Counted from the stretch's first letter, positions 44,375 through 52,812 are shown. The stretch is 64,000 nucleotides of DNA from Roseibium sp. MMSF_3412 (GCF_030733265.1 NZ_JASHJI010000020.1:54459-118458), one strand, 5' to 3'. Program-made: numbers and translations. The notes: generated by a model from the sequence alone, not told the origin.

Positions 44375-45337
44375 ATGGCGGCCAAACGCTTCGCGGTGCT
44401 CGACGTGGCCCGCGGCCTCGCGGTCATCGCCATGGTGATCTACCACTTTTCCTGGGATCTTTACTGGTTCGGCTTTGTTGACTGGCCGGTCGCGGAGGGT
44501 GCGGGCTGGAAAACCTTCGCCGGGATGATCGCGGGAAGTTTTCTGCTGCTCGCCGGGGTGAGCCTGGACCTCGCCCATCACGAGGCGCTCCGCTGGCGCT
44601 CCTTCTGGCGCAGGTTTTTTCTGATCGCTGCCGCCGCCGCAGGCGTCACCCTGGTTACCTACTTCACCTTCGGCAGCAGCTTTGTGCGCTTCGGCATCCT
44701 TCACTGCATCGCAGCTGCCAGCCTGGTCGCGCTGCCTTTCATCGGCCGTCCGTTCTGGGTTGCCCTGATCGCCGCCGCTTTCCTGCTGACGTTGCCCTTG
44801 TGGGCGGGGTCGCCTGCTTTTGACGGGCAACTCTGGCTCTGGACCGGTCTCGGAACGCCGGACTTCGGCAGTGTCGATTATGTCCCGCTCGCCCCCTGGG
44901 CCGGCGTCACATTGGCAGGCCTCGCCCTGTCCGGAGCGTTCCGGCAGCGGGAAACCTGGGCTCGCTTGGGTAGACTTTCCTTTTCGGGCAGGCTCGGACG
45001 CACAACACGGCTGATGGGGCGGCATTCGCTTGCGATCTACCTGGTCCACCAACCGGTTCTCTACGGCCTCGTCTGGCTTGCTGCCTCACTGGGGCCGGAA
45101 CTCGACCGGGCCGGCGATGCCTTCATCAGCAACTGCGCAAGCGCCTGTCAGGACACGCTCGGTACATCCGAAATCTGCACGGCTGCCTGCACGTGTACCC
45201 TGGATCACCTGAAAGCGGACGGCACGTGGACCCTGCTTGTTACCAATCCCGCCGATCAATCGCTGCGCACCCGCATGAACGATCAGTATCTTCTGTGCCT
45301 TGCTGACCCGGAGCAACGCCCGTCCGTCAACCGGTAA
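44375..45337 (+). CDS. DUF1624/heparan-alpha-glucosaminide N-acetyltransferase-like membrane protein
   Basis: A 320-residue inner-membrane protein with about seven to eight helices. The family start AVLDVARGLAVIAMVIYHFSWDLYWF carries the conserved histidine; FGILHCIAAASLVALPF and MGRHSLAIYLVHQPVLYGLV are also typical of this acyltransferase group. The last 75 residues form a hydrophilic tail with five to six cysteines (CASACQ, CTAACTC). Such proteins transfer acyl groups across the membrane to glycans; the substrate is unknown. The 3' end overlaps the convergent kinase gene by 11 bp. Confidence 0.85.
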   Translation: MAAKRFAVLDVARGLAVIAMVIYHFSWDLYWFGFVDWPVAEGAGWKTFAGMIAGSFLLLAGVSLDLAHHEALRWRSFWRRFFLIAAAAAGVTLVTYFTFGSSFVRFGILHCIAAASLVALPFIGRPFWVALIAAAFLLTLPLWAGSPAFDGQLWLWTGLGTPDFGSVDYVPLAPWAGVTLAGLALSGAFRQRETWARLGRLSFSGRLGRTTRLMGRHSLAIYLVHQPVLYGLVWLAASLGPELDRAGDAFISNCASACQDTLGTSEICTAACTCTLDHLKADGTWTLLVTNPADQSLRTRMNDQYLLCLADPEQRPSVNR

Positions 45338-46220
45338 TCCTGCGGGCCGTGGCAAGTGCCCTGTCCCTCCGGGCATGGGCAAAGGCCAGAAAGTCCGTCT
45401 TGTCGCTCTCCTGCCGCAGCTGCTCAAGTCCCCAGAGTGCCGACACCACATCGCATTTGGCCTTCATGATCTCCAGATCCCGCGTCGACGGGCACAGCCG
45501 GTCACCTGCACGATGCCGGTAGGCCTTCAGAAAACGGCCTTCCTCGGCAACTGAAAACGCGTGTTCCAGGCTCGCATAGGCAAGATCCCAGGCAGGGTCG
45601 GCCATTGCCGAATATTCCCAGTCGATCAGCCACAGCCGGTCGGATGCCATCAGGCAGTTTCCCGGTGACGGGTCCCCGTGGCTGGGAACCGCAACGCGGT
45701 CATGGTCTGGTCGTTCGTGGGGCTCCAGCATTTGAAGTACACGGTCAAGCAATGCGACGTCCGCCCCTGCGCACCCGTCTTCGGCAAGTGTGCTTTTCTG
45801 CGATTGGATCACCCGGTCCGGATCGAGTTTCCCTCGAAAAACAGCCTTTGAGGCATGGAGCCTGCCGAGCACGTCTCCAAGGCGCGTGGCCACGGCATCC
45901 GGCGCAGCGCTGATTGTTTCAACCGCGCGGGTCAGCAGGATACCGGCGGCCGGTTCGCAAAAAAGCGGTTTAAGGGCAACGCCGAGACCGGCGGCGCGGC
46001 TGATGTTCCCGGCCTCGTCGTCCCGGTCCACCATGCCGGCTGTTTCCGCGCGTGGCAGACGCAGGAAAAACGCTCCCCGTTCCGTCTCCAGCCTGTAGAC
46101 CCGGTTGCTTAGTCCGGCCTGGGACACCGCGCCCAGAACCTTACCGCAAATGTCGTGCAGTTCCGGATGGGCCCTGAAGGCGTCTTGAATGTCTGGCGTT
46201 GGCGATCCTGATTGTGGCAC
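45327..46220 (-). CDS. LicA/choline-kinase-like phosphotransferase
   Basis: A 297-residue protein kinase-like-fold enzyme. The choline-kinase-type nucleotide site AGLSNRVYRLETERGAFFLRL (residues 34-54), the Brenner motif SHGDPSPGNCL with catalytic aspartate (near 182) and the metal motif LIDWEYSAMADPAWDLA (near 198) are intact. Substrates in this family include choline, ethanolamine and thiamine. A choline substrate is suggested by betC 1.4 kb away, but that is context only. GTG at 46220 is the predicted start; no clear ribosome site is seen. It is divergent from the SelT-like gene. Confidence 0.85.
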   Translation of the reverse strand: MPQSGSPTPDIQDAFRAHPELHDICGKVLGAVSQAGLSNRVYRLETERGAFFLRLPRAETAGMVDRDDEAGNISRAAGLGVALKPLFCEPAAGILLTRAVETISAAPDAVATRLGDVLGRLHASKAVFRGKLDPDRVIQSQKSTLAEDGCAGADVALLDRVLQMLEPHERPDHDRVAVPSHGDPSPGNCLMASDRLWLIDWEYSAMADPAWDLAYASLEHAFSVAEEGRFLKAYRHRAGDRLCPSTRDLEIMKAKCDVVSALWGLEQLRQESDKTDFLAFAHARRDRALATARRITG

Positions 46221-46261
46221 AAGCAGCTGTAATCGTTTGCTCTCATCGAAAGTCAGACGCC

Positions 46262-46558
46262 ATGACGGACGTCCCCTCGCCGCATATCATCATTACCTAT
46301 TGCCGCCAATGCAATTGGCTGCTGCGAAGCGCTTGGATGGCGCAGGAAATCCTCACGACCTTTTCCGAAGAGACAGGCGCTGTCACGCTTGTACCCGGCA
46401 CCGGCGGGATCTTTCAGATCACCTGCGACGGACACATGGTCTGGGACCGGGACCGGGACGGCGGGTTCCCCGAAGCCAAGTTGCTCAAGCAGCGCCTTCG
46501 CGACCTTCTCTGGCCGGACAAGGACCTCGGGCACGCCGACCGGATAAAACCTGAATGA
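46262..46558 (+). CDS. SelT/SelW/SelH-family thioredoxin-like protein
   Basis: A 98-residue protein of the Rdx family. The motif ITYCRQCNWLLRSAWMAQE has a CxxC redox pair (cysteines 14 and 17) where eukaryotic members have selenocysteine; TGGIFQITCDGHMVWDR is the other hallmark. It is probably cytoplasmic and acts as a thiol-redox protein; targets are unknown. The start at 46262 gives the standard short N terminus. Confidence 0.88.
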   Translation: MTDVPSPHIIITYCRQCNWLLRSAWMAQEILTTFSEETGAVTLVPGTGGIFQITCDGHMVWDRDRDGGFPEAKLLKQRLRDLLWPDKDLGHADRIKPE

Positions 46559-46606
46559 GGCAAATCCCGGCCGGCCAACCCGGAAGACGGATCTGAAGTC
46601 GCGGAG

Positions 46607-46990
46607 CTAGCGTAGCGTGTCCTCGGCCTCGAAAACCTCTTTTGCCGCGTTGAGCCCGTTGATCGCCGCCGGCAGTCCGCCGTAGACGGCCATTTGCCAG
46701 ATCGCCTCGACGATTTCCCTGCGCTCGGCACCTGCGGCCAGCGTATGCTCGATATTGACTTTGAGCTGTGGTCCGGTCTGGCCGCCGAGCACGGTCAGCG
46801 CTGCGATCGTGCACAGCTGCCGTGTCTTCAGATCCAGACCCGGGCGGGCGTAGTGACGGCCATAGCCCCACTCGATCAGGCTTTCGGCAAAGCCCGGAAC
46901 AAGGGCGTCGTATCTCTCGCTGAGAACAGTTTCCAGTTCGGGATTAAGTTTCCGGGTCAGCGTGCGACCCTTCTCCAGTGCGGTTGTCAT
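46607..46990 (-). CDS. Carboxymuconolactone decarboxylase-family protein
   Basis: A 127-residue all-helical protein of the CMD/AhpD superfamily. The core is LDLKTRQLCTIAALTVLGG, then LKVNIEHTLAAGAERREIVE and IWQMAVYGGLPAAINGL. It lacks the CxxC pair of AhpD, so it is closer to the carboxymuconolactone-type members than to thiol peroxidases. Its 5' end overlaps the MerR gene by 47 bp; the two are one transcript. Confidence 0.9.
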   Translation of the reverse strand: MTTALEKGRTLTRKLNPELETVLSERYDALVPGFAESLIEWGYGRHYARPGLDLKTRQLCTIAALTVLGGQTGPQLKVNIEHTLAAGAERREIVEAIWQMAVYGGLPAAINGLNAAKEVFEAEDTLR

Positions 46991-47420
46991 CGGTGCGGCC
47001 TTTCAAACCTGGCGGCGCGCCGTGTTCGGTCCGGGCACAGTTGTCAAAGGCGGGATCGACGGTTTCGCCGGCTTCCATCTTTTTGTAGAGATCGATTTTT
47101 TCGTCCAATACAGTCAGCATCTCGGTCAGCGCGGCCATGTCCTCCGACACTTTCCGCCGGTGTTCTTCCAGCATGGTTCTGCGCGCTTTCAGGGACGCTG
47201 CCCCCTTGGTCCGCAGTTCGGCATATTGCTGCCGCTTGCTGATCCCCATGCCGGTGGATTTGAGCCTGGCAAGAAAATCGATCCATCTGAGGATCGTCTC
47301 GTCATAGACACGACGCCCGCCTGCGTCTCGCAGCGGTTTCGGCAGAAGGCCGATCTTTTCGTAATACCGCAGGGTGTCGGTGGAAAGTCCCGACTTTTCA
47401 GCAAGATCACCAATCCGCAT
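46944..47420 (-). CDS. MerR-family regulator upstream of the CMD gene
   Basis: A 158-residue MerR regulator: MRIGDLAEKSGLSTDTLRYYE, the wing GGRRVYDETILRWIDFL and a long coiled-coil dimerisation helix, ending in a flexible tail. A cysteine (CARTEH) sits near the end. AdhR/NmlR-type relatives sense aldehydes or other electrophiles; the CMD partner fits that idea. The start at 47420 is immediately downstream of a MerR-type operator. Confidence 0.9.
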   Translation of the reverse strand: MRIGDLAEKSGLSTDTLRYYEKIGLLPKPLRDAGGRRVYDETILRWIDFLARLKSTGMGISKRQQYAELRTKGAASLKARRTMLEEHRRKVSEDMAALTEMLTVLDEKIDLYKKMEAGETVDPAFDNCARTEHGAPPGLKGRTDDNRTGEGSHADPET

Positions 47421-47448
47421 GACTGTCTCCGAACAGAACGATCTGTCC

Positions 47449-47479
47449 CACTTACAGGTTGGAGCGCACTCCAGGTCAA
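47449..47479 (-). promoter_or_regulatory. MerR-type operator/promoter
   Basis: On the minus strand TTGACC (47474-47479) is the -35 box and TAAGTG (47449-47454) a possible -10, 19 bp apart, with an inverted TGGAG/CTCCA arrangement in the spacer. This long-spacer layout is that of MerR-activated promoters. It lies 29 bp upstream of the MerR start and also in the gap to betC. Confidence 0.65.
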
Positions 47480-47586
47480 GCCCCTGATGTCGGAAATCGT
47501 CAACAAACGTCCGCGTTTTTGATTGATCGACCAATCAAGAAAAAGCTACGCTTTCAACAGTTCAATTCCGGCCACGGGGAAATGCC

Positions 47587-49104
47587 ATGACGTCTCGCAA
47601 GAATATCCTGATCCTGATGGTTGATCAGTTGAACGGCACACTGTTCCCGGACGGACCGGCGGATTTTCTGCATGCCCCCAACCTGAAGAAACTGGCGGAA
47701 CGCTCGGTCCGGTTTCAGAACACCTATACGGCATCGCCGCTCTGCGCCCCGGGCCGGGCCAGTTTCATGTCCGGTCAATTGCCGCGGCGAACGGGCGTCT
47801 ACGACAACGCCGCCGAATTTGCATCCGACATCCCGACCTATGCCCATCACCTGCGCCGCGCCGGTTACACCACATGTCTTTCCGGCAAGATGCATTTCGT
47901 CGGGCCGGACCAGATGCATGGCTTTGAAGAACGCCTGACCACCGACATCTATCCGGCCGATTTCGGCTGGACACCGGATTACCGCAAACCGGGCGAGCGC
48001 ATCGACTGGTGGTACCACAACATGGGATCGGTGACGGGTGCGGGCATTGCCGAGATTTCCAACCAGATGGAATATGACGACGATGTCGCCTTCCAGGCCA
48101 CCCGCAAGATCTATGACTACGGCCGCGGCAAATATGATCGCCCTTTCTGCCTGACCGTGAGCTTCACCCATCCGCATGATCCGTATGTCGCGCGCAGCAA
48201 ATACTGGGATCTCTACGAAGACTGCCATCACCTGATGCCCCAGGTTCCGGCAAAGGCCTATGAAGATCACGACCCGCATTCCAAACGTATCTTCGATGCC
48301 AATGACTGGCGCAGCTTTGATATCGGCGAAGACGATATCCGCAGGTCTCGCCGTGCCTATTTCGCCAACATTTCCTATCTCGACGACAAAATCGGCGAAA
48401 TCCTTCACGCGCTGGAAGCGATGCACCTGACGGAAGACACGACAATCCTGTTCGTGTCCGACCACGGCGACATGCTTGGCGAGCGTGGGCTCTGGTTCAA
48501 GATGACCTTCTTCGAAGGCTCCTCCCGTGTGCCCCTGATGGTCGCCGACAAGGACCTTGCTGCCGCCCGCGTCACCGCACCGGTGAGCACGCTGGACGTG
48601 CTGCCGACCCTGTGCGATCTCGCCGGCATCGATATGAGCGAGATCATGCCCTGGACGGATGGTGAAAGCCTCGTTCCGCTGGCGCGTGGCGAAGACCGGA
48701 CGTCGCCCGTCCTCATGGAATACGCCGCCGAAGCGTCTTACGCCCCTCTGGTCGGAATTCGTGAAAGCGACTGGAAGTACATTCACTGTGAGCTTGATCC
48801 GCCCCAGCTCTTCAACCTGGCCGACGATCCTTACGAACTGACCAACCTTGCAGCCGATCCCGCCTACGCGGACGCGAGTGCGCGTTTCGCCGATGCCGTC
48901 CGCACCCGCTGGGACATGGCCGCTTTCGACGCGGACGTGCGCCAGTCGCAGGCCCGGCGCTGGATCGTCTACGAGGCCCTGCGCAACGGCGCCTATTTCC
49001 CCTGGGACTACCAGCCCCTGCAAAAGGCCTCCGAGCGCTACATGCGCAACCACATGGATCTCAACGAAGTCGAGGAAGGGCAGAGATTTCCGAGGGGGGA
49101 GTGA
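47587..49104 (+). CDS. betC: Choline-sulfatase
   Basis: A 505-residue sulfatase that releases choline from choline-O-sulfate, feeding glycine betaine synthesis. The sulfatase signature CAPGRAS (cysteine 53, converted to formylglycine) is intact, as are ILILMVDQL and LFVSDHGDMLGERGLW. The C-terminal region matches the choline-sulfatase group. GGGGAAA precedes the ATG. betA, betB and betI are not in the window. The last 45 bases recur in diverged form beyond the following HNH gene. Confidence 0.93.
   Translation: MTSRKNILILMVDQLNGTLFPDGPADFLHAPNLKKLAERSVRFQNTYTASPLCAPGRASFMSGQLPRRTGVYDNAAEFASDIPTYAHHLRRAGYTTCLSGKMHFVGPDQMHGFEERLTTDIYPADFGWTPDYRKPGERIDWWYHNMGSVTGAGIAEISNQMEYDDDVAFQATRKIYDYGRGKYDRPFCLTVSFTHPHDPYVARSKYWDLYEDCHHLMPQVPAKAYEDHDPHSKRIFDANDWRSFDIGEDDIRRSRRAYFANISYLDDKIGEILHALEAMHLTEDTTILFVSDHGDMLGERGLWFKMTFFEGSSRVPLMVADKDLAAARVTAPVSTLDVLPTLCDLAGIDMSEIMPWTDGESLVPLARGEDRTSPVLMEYAAEASYAPLVGIRESDWKYIHCELDPPQLFNLADDPYELTNLAADPAYADASARFADAVRTRWDMAAFDADVRQSQARRWIVYEALRNGAYFPWDYQPLQKASERYMRNHMDLNEVEEGQRFPRGE
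49060..49104 (+). repeat. Direct repeat 1: 3' end of betC
   Basis: The final 45 bases of betC match 37 of 45 bases at 50142-50186. The pair flanks the HNH gene like attachment sites or a target duplication. Confidence 0.8.
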
Positions 49105-49184
49105 CAGCGTATAATCTATGGTTGCAATCTTCTCAGCATCAATCAATACTGATCACCATAGAAAATCGCACCAAACTCGGTCGA

Positions 49185-50090
49185 ATGTCACAAGCTGTCT
49201 TCCACCACAAACCGAATAGCATCTATGACGATGATCCTGCGAGGAAATATCACTTTCCAAAATCCTATCTATCCAGAGTAAGGAAAACGCTGAACGATTG
49301 GATCGTTTACTACGGACCGATCGAGGGCAAAAAAGGAAGGTTCTACAGCGCTGTAGCGCGTACTAGCCACATTGAAGTTGATCCGGAGAAATCAGATCAC
49401 TACTACGTCTTCCTAACGGACTATATCGATTTTGATCGTCCCCTCCATTACGCGGAAAATGGTGGCTACGAAAAGAAATTGTTCAAAGAGAACGGCCTGC
49501 CGAACGGAGGGTACACTCAACAATCGGTTAGGCATCTGGACGTCAGCGAATTTCGCGAAATTGTTGAGGCTGGTCTCTCTGAAGAAGACGAGTGGCCAAC
49601 CCGAACTGATACCAGGCCCGAAGATCGTCATGAGCCCCCAGGCCTCGGTGAAGTAGGCCAATCACCAATTTCCGGAATGTTTGTCGAACGGCCGATCATG
49701 CAGCAAATAATAGATCGGCCATTTCGCGAGGCTAAATTCCGGCAACATATTCGACGCCTTTACGATCGCACATGCGCCTTTTCGAGCCTTCGTTTGATTA
49801 ACGGAAAAGGTAGACCAGAGGTGGAAGCAGCTCACATAGTCCCGGTTGAATCCGGAGGCAACGACTCAGTTCAAAACGGAATTGCGCTAGCAGGCACCGT
49901 ACATTGGATGTTTGATCGTGGTTTGCTCAGTCTGACCGATGACTTCCAAATACTCGCTTCGCGGCACTTGAACTATGACATTTCGCATTTGCTCAATGCG
50001 GACATGAAGGCAACCGTGCCTGAAGACAAATCAAAGCGTCCGCATCCAGCATATCTTTCATGGCATCGCAGTGAACGGTTTAAGGGCTAG
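49185..50090 (+). CDS. HNH endonuclease with N-terminal PUA/SRA-like domain
   Basis: A 301-residue protein. The N-terminal half (residues about 28-135) has the pattern of a PUA-superfamily domain (GRFYSAVARTSHIEVDPEKS, then FLTDYIDFDRPLHY and QQSVRHLDVSEFREIV), as in EVE/SRA-type modified-base readers. The C-terminal part is an HNH_2-type nuclease (YDRTCAFSSLRLINGKG, AAHIVPVESGGNDSVQNGIA, HWMFDRGLLSL), with catalytic His about 217 and 240. This plan suggests a modification-dependent restriction enzyme. The gene is clearly lower in GC than its neighbours and lies inside direct repeats of the betC end. ATG 49185 opens the conserved part; earlier in-frame codons are possible. Confidence 0.82.
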   Translation: MSQAVFHHKPNSIYDDDPARKYHFPKSYLSRVRKTLNDWIVYYGPIEGKKGRFYSAVARTSHIEVDPEKSDHYYVFLTDYIDFDRPLHYAENGGYEKKLFKENGLPNGGYTQQSVRHLDVSEFREIVEAGLSEEDEWPTRTDTRPEDRHEPPGLGEVGQSPISGMFVERPIMQQIIDRPFREAKFRQHIRRLYDRTCAFSSLRLINGKGRPEVEAAHIVPVESGGNDSVQNGIALAGTVHWMFDRGLLSLTDDFQILASRHLNYDISHLLNADMKATVPEDKSKRPHPAYLSWHRSERFKG

Positions 50091-50141
50091 CGTGGATCAA
50101 AGTTAAGTGCCTAATCTCGCTGCACGAAAATTCAATGCAGC

Positions 50142-50186
50142 GTCAACGAAGTCGATGAGGGGCAGAGATCTCCGACGGGGGAATAG
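50142..50186 (+). repeat. Direct repeat 2: diverged copy of the betC 3' end
   Basis: This sequence reads as a relic of the betC C terminus (VNEVDEGQRSPTGE and stop) in frame with no gene start. It lies 51 bp past the HNH stop and 11 bp before the end of the next minus-strand gene. Confidence 0.8.
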
Positions 50187-50197
50187 CTGCGCGGCAC

Positions 50198-51052
50198 CTA
50201 GTCCGCAAAAGCCTTGAGCCCTTCCGGCAATGCGCTGCCGGTCGCTGCCGCTTCCTGTTTTGCAAGGTCCAGCAGTCTTGCACGGCTCTCGGCGTAGTCA
50301 GGCGCCTGCCGGCCCGAGGCAAGGGCAAGGCGCTCAAGGCCAAAGCCGCCACCGACGGTGCCTGCCGGTCCCGACGCCGCATCCGCAAGACTGATCTCGC
50401 CGATTTCCAGAAACCCGGAGAGCGGATAGGCAAGCGGTCCTTCCGATCCGTCCTCGATCGGATAGTGAATGCTCACGGAGTTGAAGCCGTCGGTGTCCGG
50501 ATGGCCATCCGGTGAGAAAAAGCCCGATCCGTCGCCTGCGGCCCGTGCTTCCTGAAAGTCCCGTTTCACGAACCGTCCCTTCTGCAACAGCGGGTCACTT
50601 GAAAAGTGCGGTTCAAACACCTCAGTGGAGACGAAGACGACTTTCTCCGGATCGAGCTTTTCGGTCTCAACGGCAAATCGCATCAACTGTCGGAGTGCCT
50701 CGCCCGGCCCCGCGCTTACGGGCAGATTGAGAACCGCGATATGAAAGAGGGCGAGCACGCCGGGATCTCCGGACTTGCCTGCATCCTCAACGCGGCAGGA
50801 CGGTTGGATGCAGACCGACACGCCGTCTGGATAGGACGCCCGCGTATCGTCATACCTGAGCCCGCCATTGAAACCGACACCTGTTATCAGGGGGAGCGGG
50901 TCAAGGACTTTCGCCCCTTCGCCTGCGAAATGATCGAGAAACTGCGCCGATCCCTTTGTTGCGGCACGCACGGTTGAAGATGTGCCCGGCAGGAGCAAGC
51001 CCATTCCGCCTGCGGCGGTGAGGTTCACAAAGTGTCTGCGGTCGATTTCCAT
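50198..51052 (-). CDS. Tat-exported protein with class II aminoacyl-tRNA-synthetase-like motifs
   Basis: A 284-residue protein. Residues 1-30 are a Tat signal (MEIDRRHFVNLTAAGGMGLL), cleaved near VRA. The mature part has a motif 2-like PSCRVEDAG...ALFHIAV (residues 85-106) and a motif 3-like GGGFGLERL (234-242), the arrangement of class II synthetase cores, most like the alanyl type. No tRNA-binding or editing domain is present. ATP is not expected in the periplasm, so it may be a repurposed fold. GGAGA precedes the ATG. I do not know a family name; the class II comparison is by motif only. Confidence 0.72.
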   Translation of the reverse strand: MEIDRRHFVNLTAAGGMGLLLPGTSSTVRAATKGSAQFLDHFAGEGAKVLDPLPLITGVGFNGGLRYDDTRASYPDGVSVCIQPSCRVEDAGKSGDPGVLALFHIAVLNLPVSAGPGEALRQLMRFAVETEKLDPEKVVFVSTEVFEPHFSSDPLLQKGRFVKRDFQEARAAGDGSGFFSPDGHPDTDGFNSVSIHYPIEDGSEGPLAYPLSGFLEIGEISLADAASGPAGTVGGGFGLERLALASGRQAPDYAESRARLLDLAKQEAAATGSALPEGLKAFAD

Positions 51053-51273
51053 GCGCGTTGTCTCCAGAGTGCGGCTCGCATGAGGCCAAGCGTATGCGAC
51101 GTGGAGGAAGGATGCAAAGCACGGCCTGATTGGGGAAAATTGACCCGATGCCGCTCACAGACCATTAACCCAGACTCGCAAAACCCCGCCTGATCTCCCA
51201 CTCGAAAACCTGATTTTCACCGGCTCCGTGCAACGCTTTGAAGCAACGGACAAGGTTTCGGCAATGTGGGGGC

Positions 51274-52812
51274 ATGCGCTTTATGAACCGGGAAAAAGCG
51301 GCAAGGAATACAGTGGCGACGGGAGAGGCGGCACAGAGCGTCAGGCTGCGCCATTTCGCCTATGCCTCGATTGCCCTGCTTCTGGCAGGCGGCGTCTTTG
51401 CCATGGTCTATCTCTTCATCAGCACCACCCACCGTGCGGACCAGTTGGCCCTGCGCCACGAGCGCGCCCTTGTGACCGAAGCACTGGAACACAGTCTTGA
51501 GCTGGAAGCCCGCCACCAGACCTTCATCGCCGTCAATGACAAGACCGCGCGCGAAGTCCAGATCGACGACCGCATCGACGATGCCTTCGCCCGTGACATC
51601 GCCCGCCAGATGTGGCTCGACTTTCACCATGACTGGACGCTAATCGTGGATGGCCGCAACAAGGCCATCCTTGTTGCCGCCGAAGACGAAGTCGTCCCAC
51701 CCCTCGCAGGACAACAGGTTCTGGACGCGACCCGGGATCTCATCGCCAAGGCCCGTATCGGTTACCAGACCGTCCGCCGTCCCTCGGCCGACGGATACAA
51801 GGTGAAATATGTCGAAAAGGGTGAACTCGCACCGATCTATGCGACCGACGTCCGCAATGTCGACGGCAAACCGGCGCTCGTCAGCGCCATGGCGATCGTG
51901 CCGGAAACGGCAAACCTGTCGCTTCCCGACGGCCCTCCGGGCGTGATCGTGTCGGTCGCGCTGATCGAGGAGGCGTTTCTCTCCGAGATTGGCGAAACAC
52001 TGCTGCTTGAGGACTTCACTTATGTCGCCGGCAGCGACCATCACGCGGCCAGCGTGCCGGTTTCCGCGCACGGCCACCGTCCAATCGGCTATTTCGAGTG
52101 GACGAGCGCTGCGCCCGGCAGCAAGATCCGGAACACGATCGGCCCGATCGCGGTCCTTCTGGTTCTGATGTTCATTGCCATCGGCATCGTCTTTGCCCGC
52201 AAGCTGGCACAGAAATCAAAAGCACTGGAAGACAGCGAAACGCTCAATCGCCGCATGGCGACCCACGACCTGATGACCGGCTTGGCCAACAGGCCGCGCT
52301 TCCACGCCGTGTTCGATCGCGCCATGGAGACCTGCCACGAGACACCCTGCGCGGTCATGGCCATCGATCTCGACCGGTTCAAGGCGGTCAACGACACCTT
52401 TGGGCACGAAGCCGGCGACATGGTCATCCGCCAGGTTGCGGTGAGGCTGCGCAAGGTCCTTGCCGGCGACGCGCTGGTGGCCAGAACCGGCGGCGACGAA
52501 TTCATGGCCCTTCTGCGCGGCCCGGTCGACGACAACCGCATGCGCTGGCTGTCCGATACGCTGATCGAGACAATCGCGCAGCCCATTCCCGTTTCCGGCG
52601 GCCTGGCGCAGATCGGCGTCAGCATCGGCTGGGCGGCAGCCCCCAGACATGCCGACACCGCGTCCCACCTTCTGGCCCTGGCCGACCAGGCGCTCTATTT
52701 CGCCAAGGAAAACGGACGCAACATGGCGGTCTCCATCGAGGATCTCTACCGGCAGAACCCGGTTGTCCCGGTCAACGGAAACGCCGGCGGGCAGCGCGCA
52801 GTCAACGGCTGA
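51274..52812 (+). CDS. Membrane diguanylate cyclase (GGDEF)
   Basis: A 512-residue sensor enzyme that makes cyclic di-GMP. One helix near residues 28-50 and a second near 286-308 bracket a periplasmic sensory domain of about 235 residues of the CHASE4-like type. The cytoplasmic part has a GGDEF domain (DLMTGLANRPRF, active site GGDEF at 406-410). The inhibitory site position reads LAGD, not RxxD, so product inhibition may be weak or absent. There is no EAL domain. ATG 51274 follows GGGGG; ATG 51283 is an alternative. Confidence 0.92.
   Translation: MRFMNREKAARNTVATGEAAQSVRLRHFAYASIALLLAGGVFAMVYLFISTTHRADQLALRHERALVTEALEHSLELEARHQTFIAVNDKTAREVQIDDRIDDAFARDIARQMWLDFHHDWTLIVDGRNKAILVAAEDEVVPPLAGQQVLDATRDLIAKARIGYQTVRRPSADGYKVKYVEKGELAPIYATDVRNVDGKPALVSAMAIVPETANLSLPDGPPGVIVSVALIEEAFLSEIGETLLLEDFTYVAGSDHHAASVPVSAHGHRPIGYFEWTSAAPGSKIRNTIGPIAVLLVLMFIAIGIVFARKLAQKSKALEDSETLNRRMATHDLMTGLANRPRFHAVFDRAMETCHETPCAVMAIDLDRFKAVNDTFGHEAGDMVIRQVAVRLRKVLAGDALVARTGGDEFMALLRGPVDDNRMRWLSDTLIETIAQPIPVSGGLAQIGVSIGWAAAPRHADTASHLLALADQALYFAKENGRNMAVSIEDLYRQNPVVPVNGNAGGQRAVNG

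Noticed and set aside
47554..49146. A 530-codon open frame antisense to betC
   Set aside because: It is opposite an intact sulfatase and shows only codon-bias mirror sequence.
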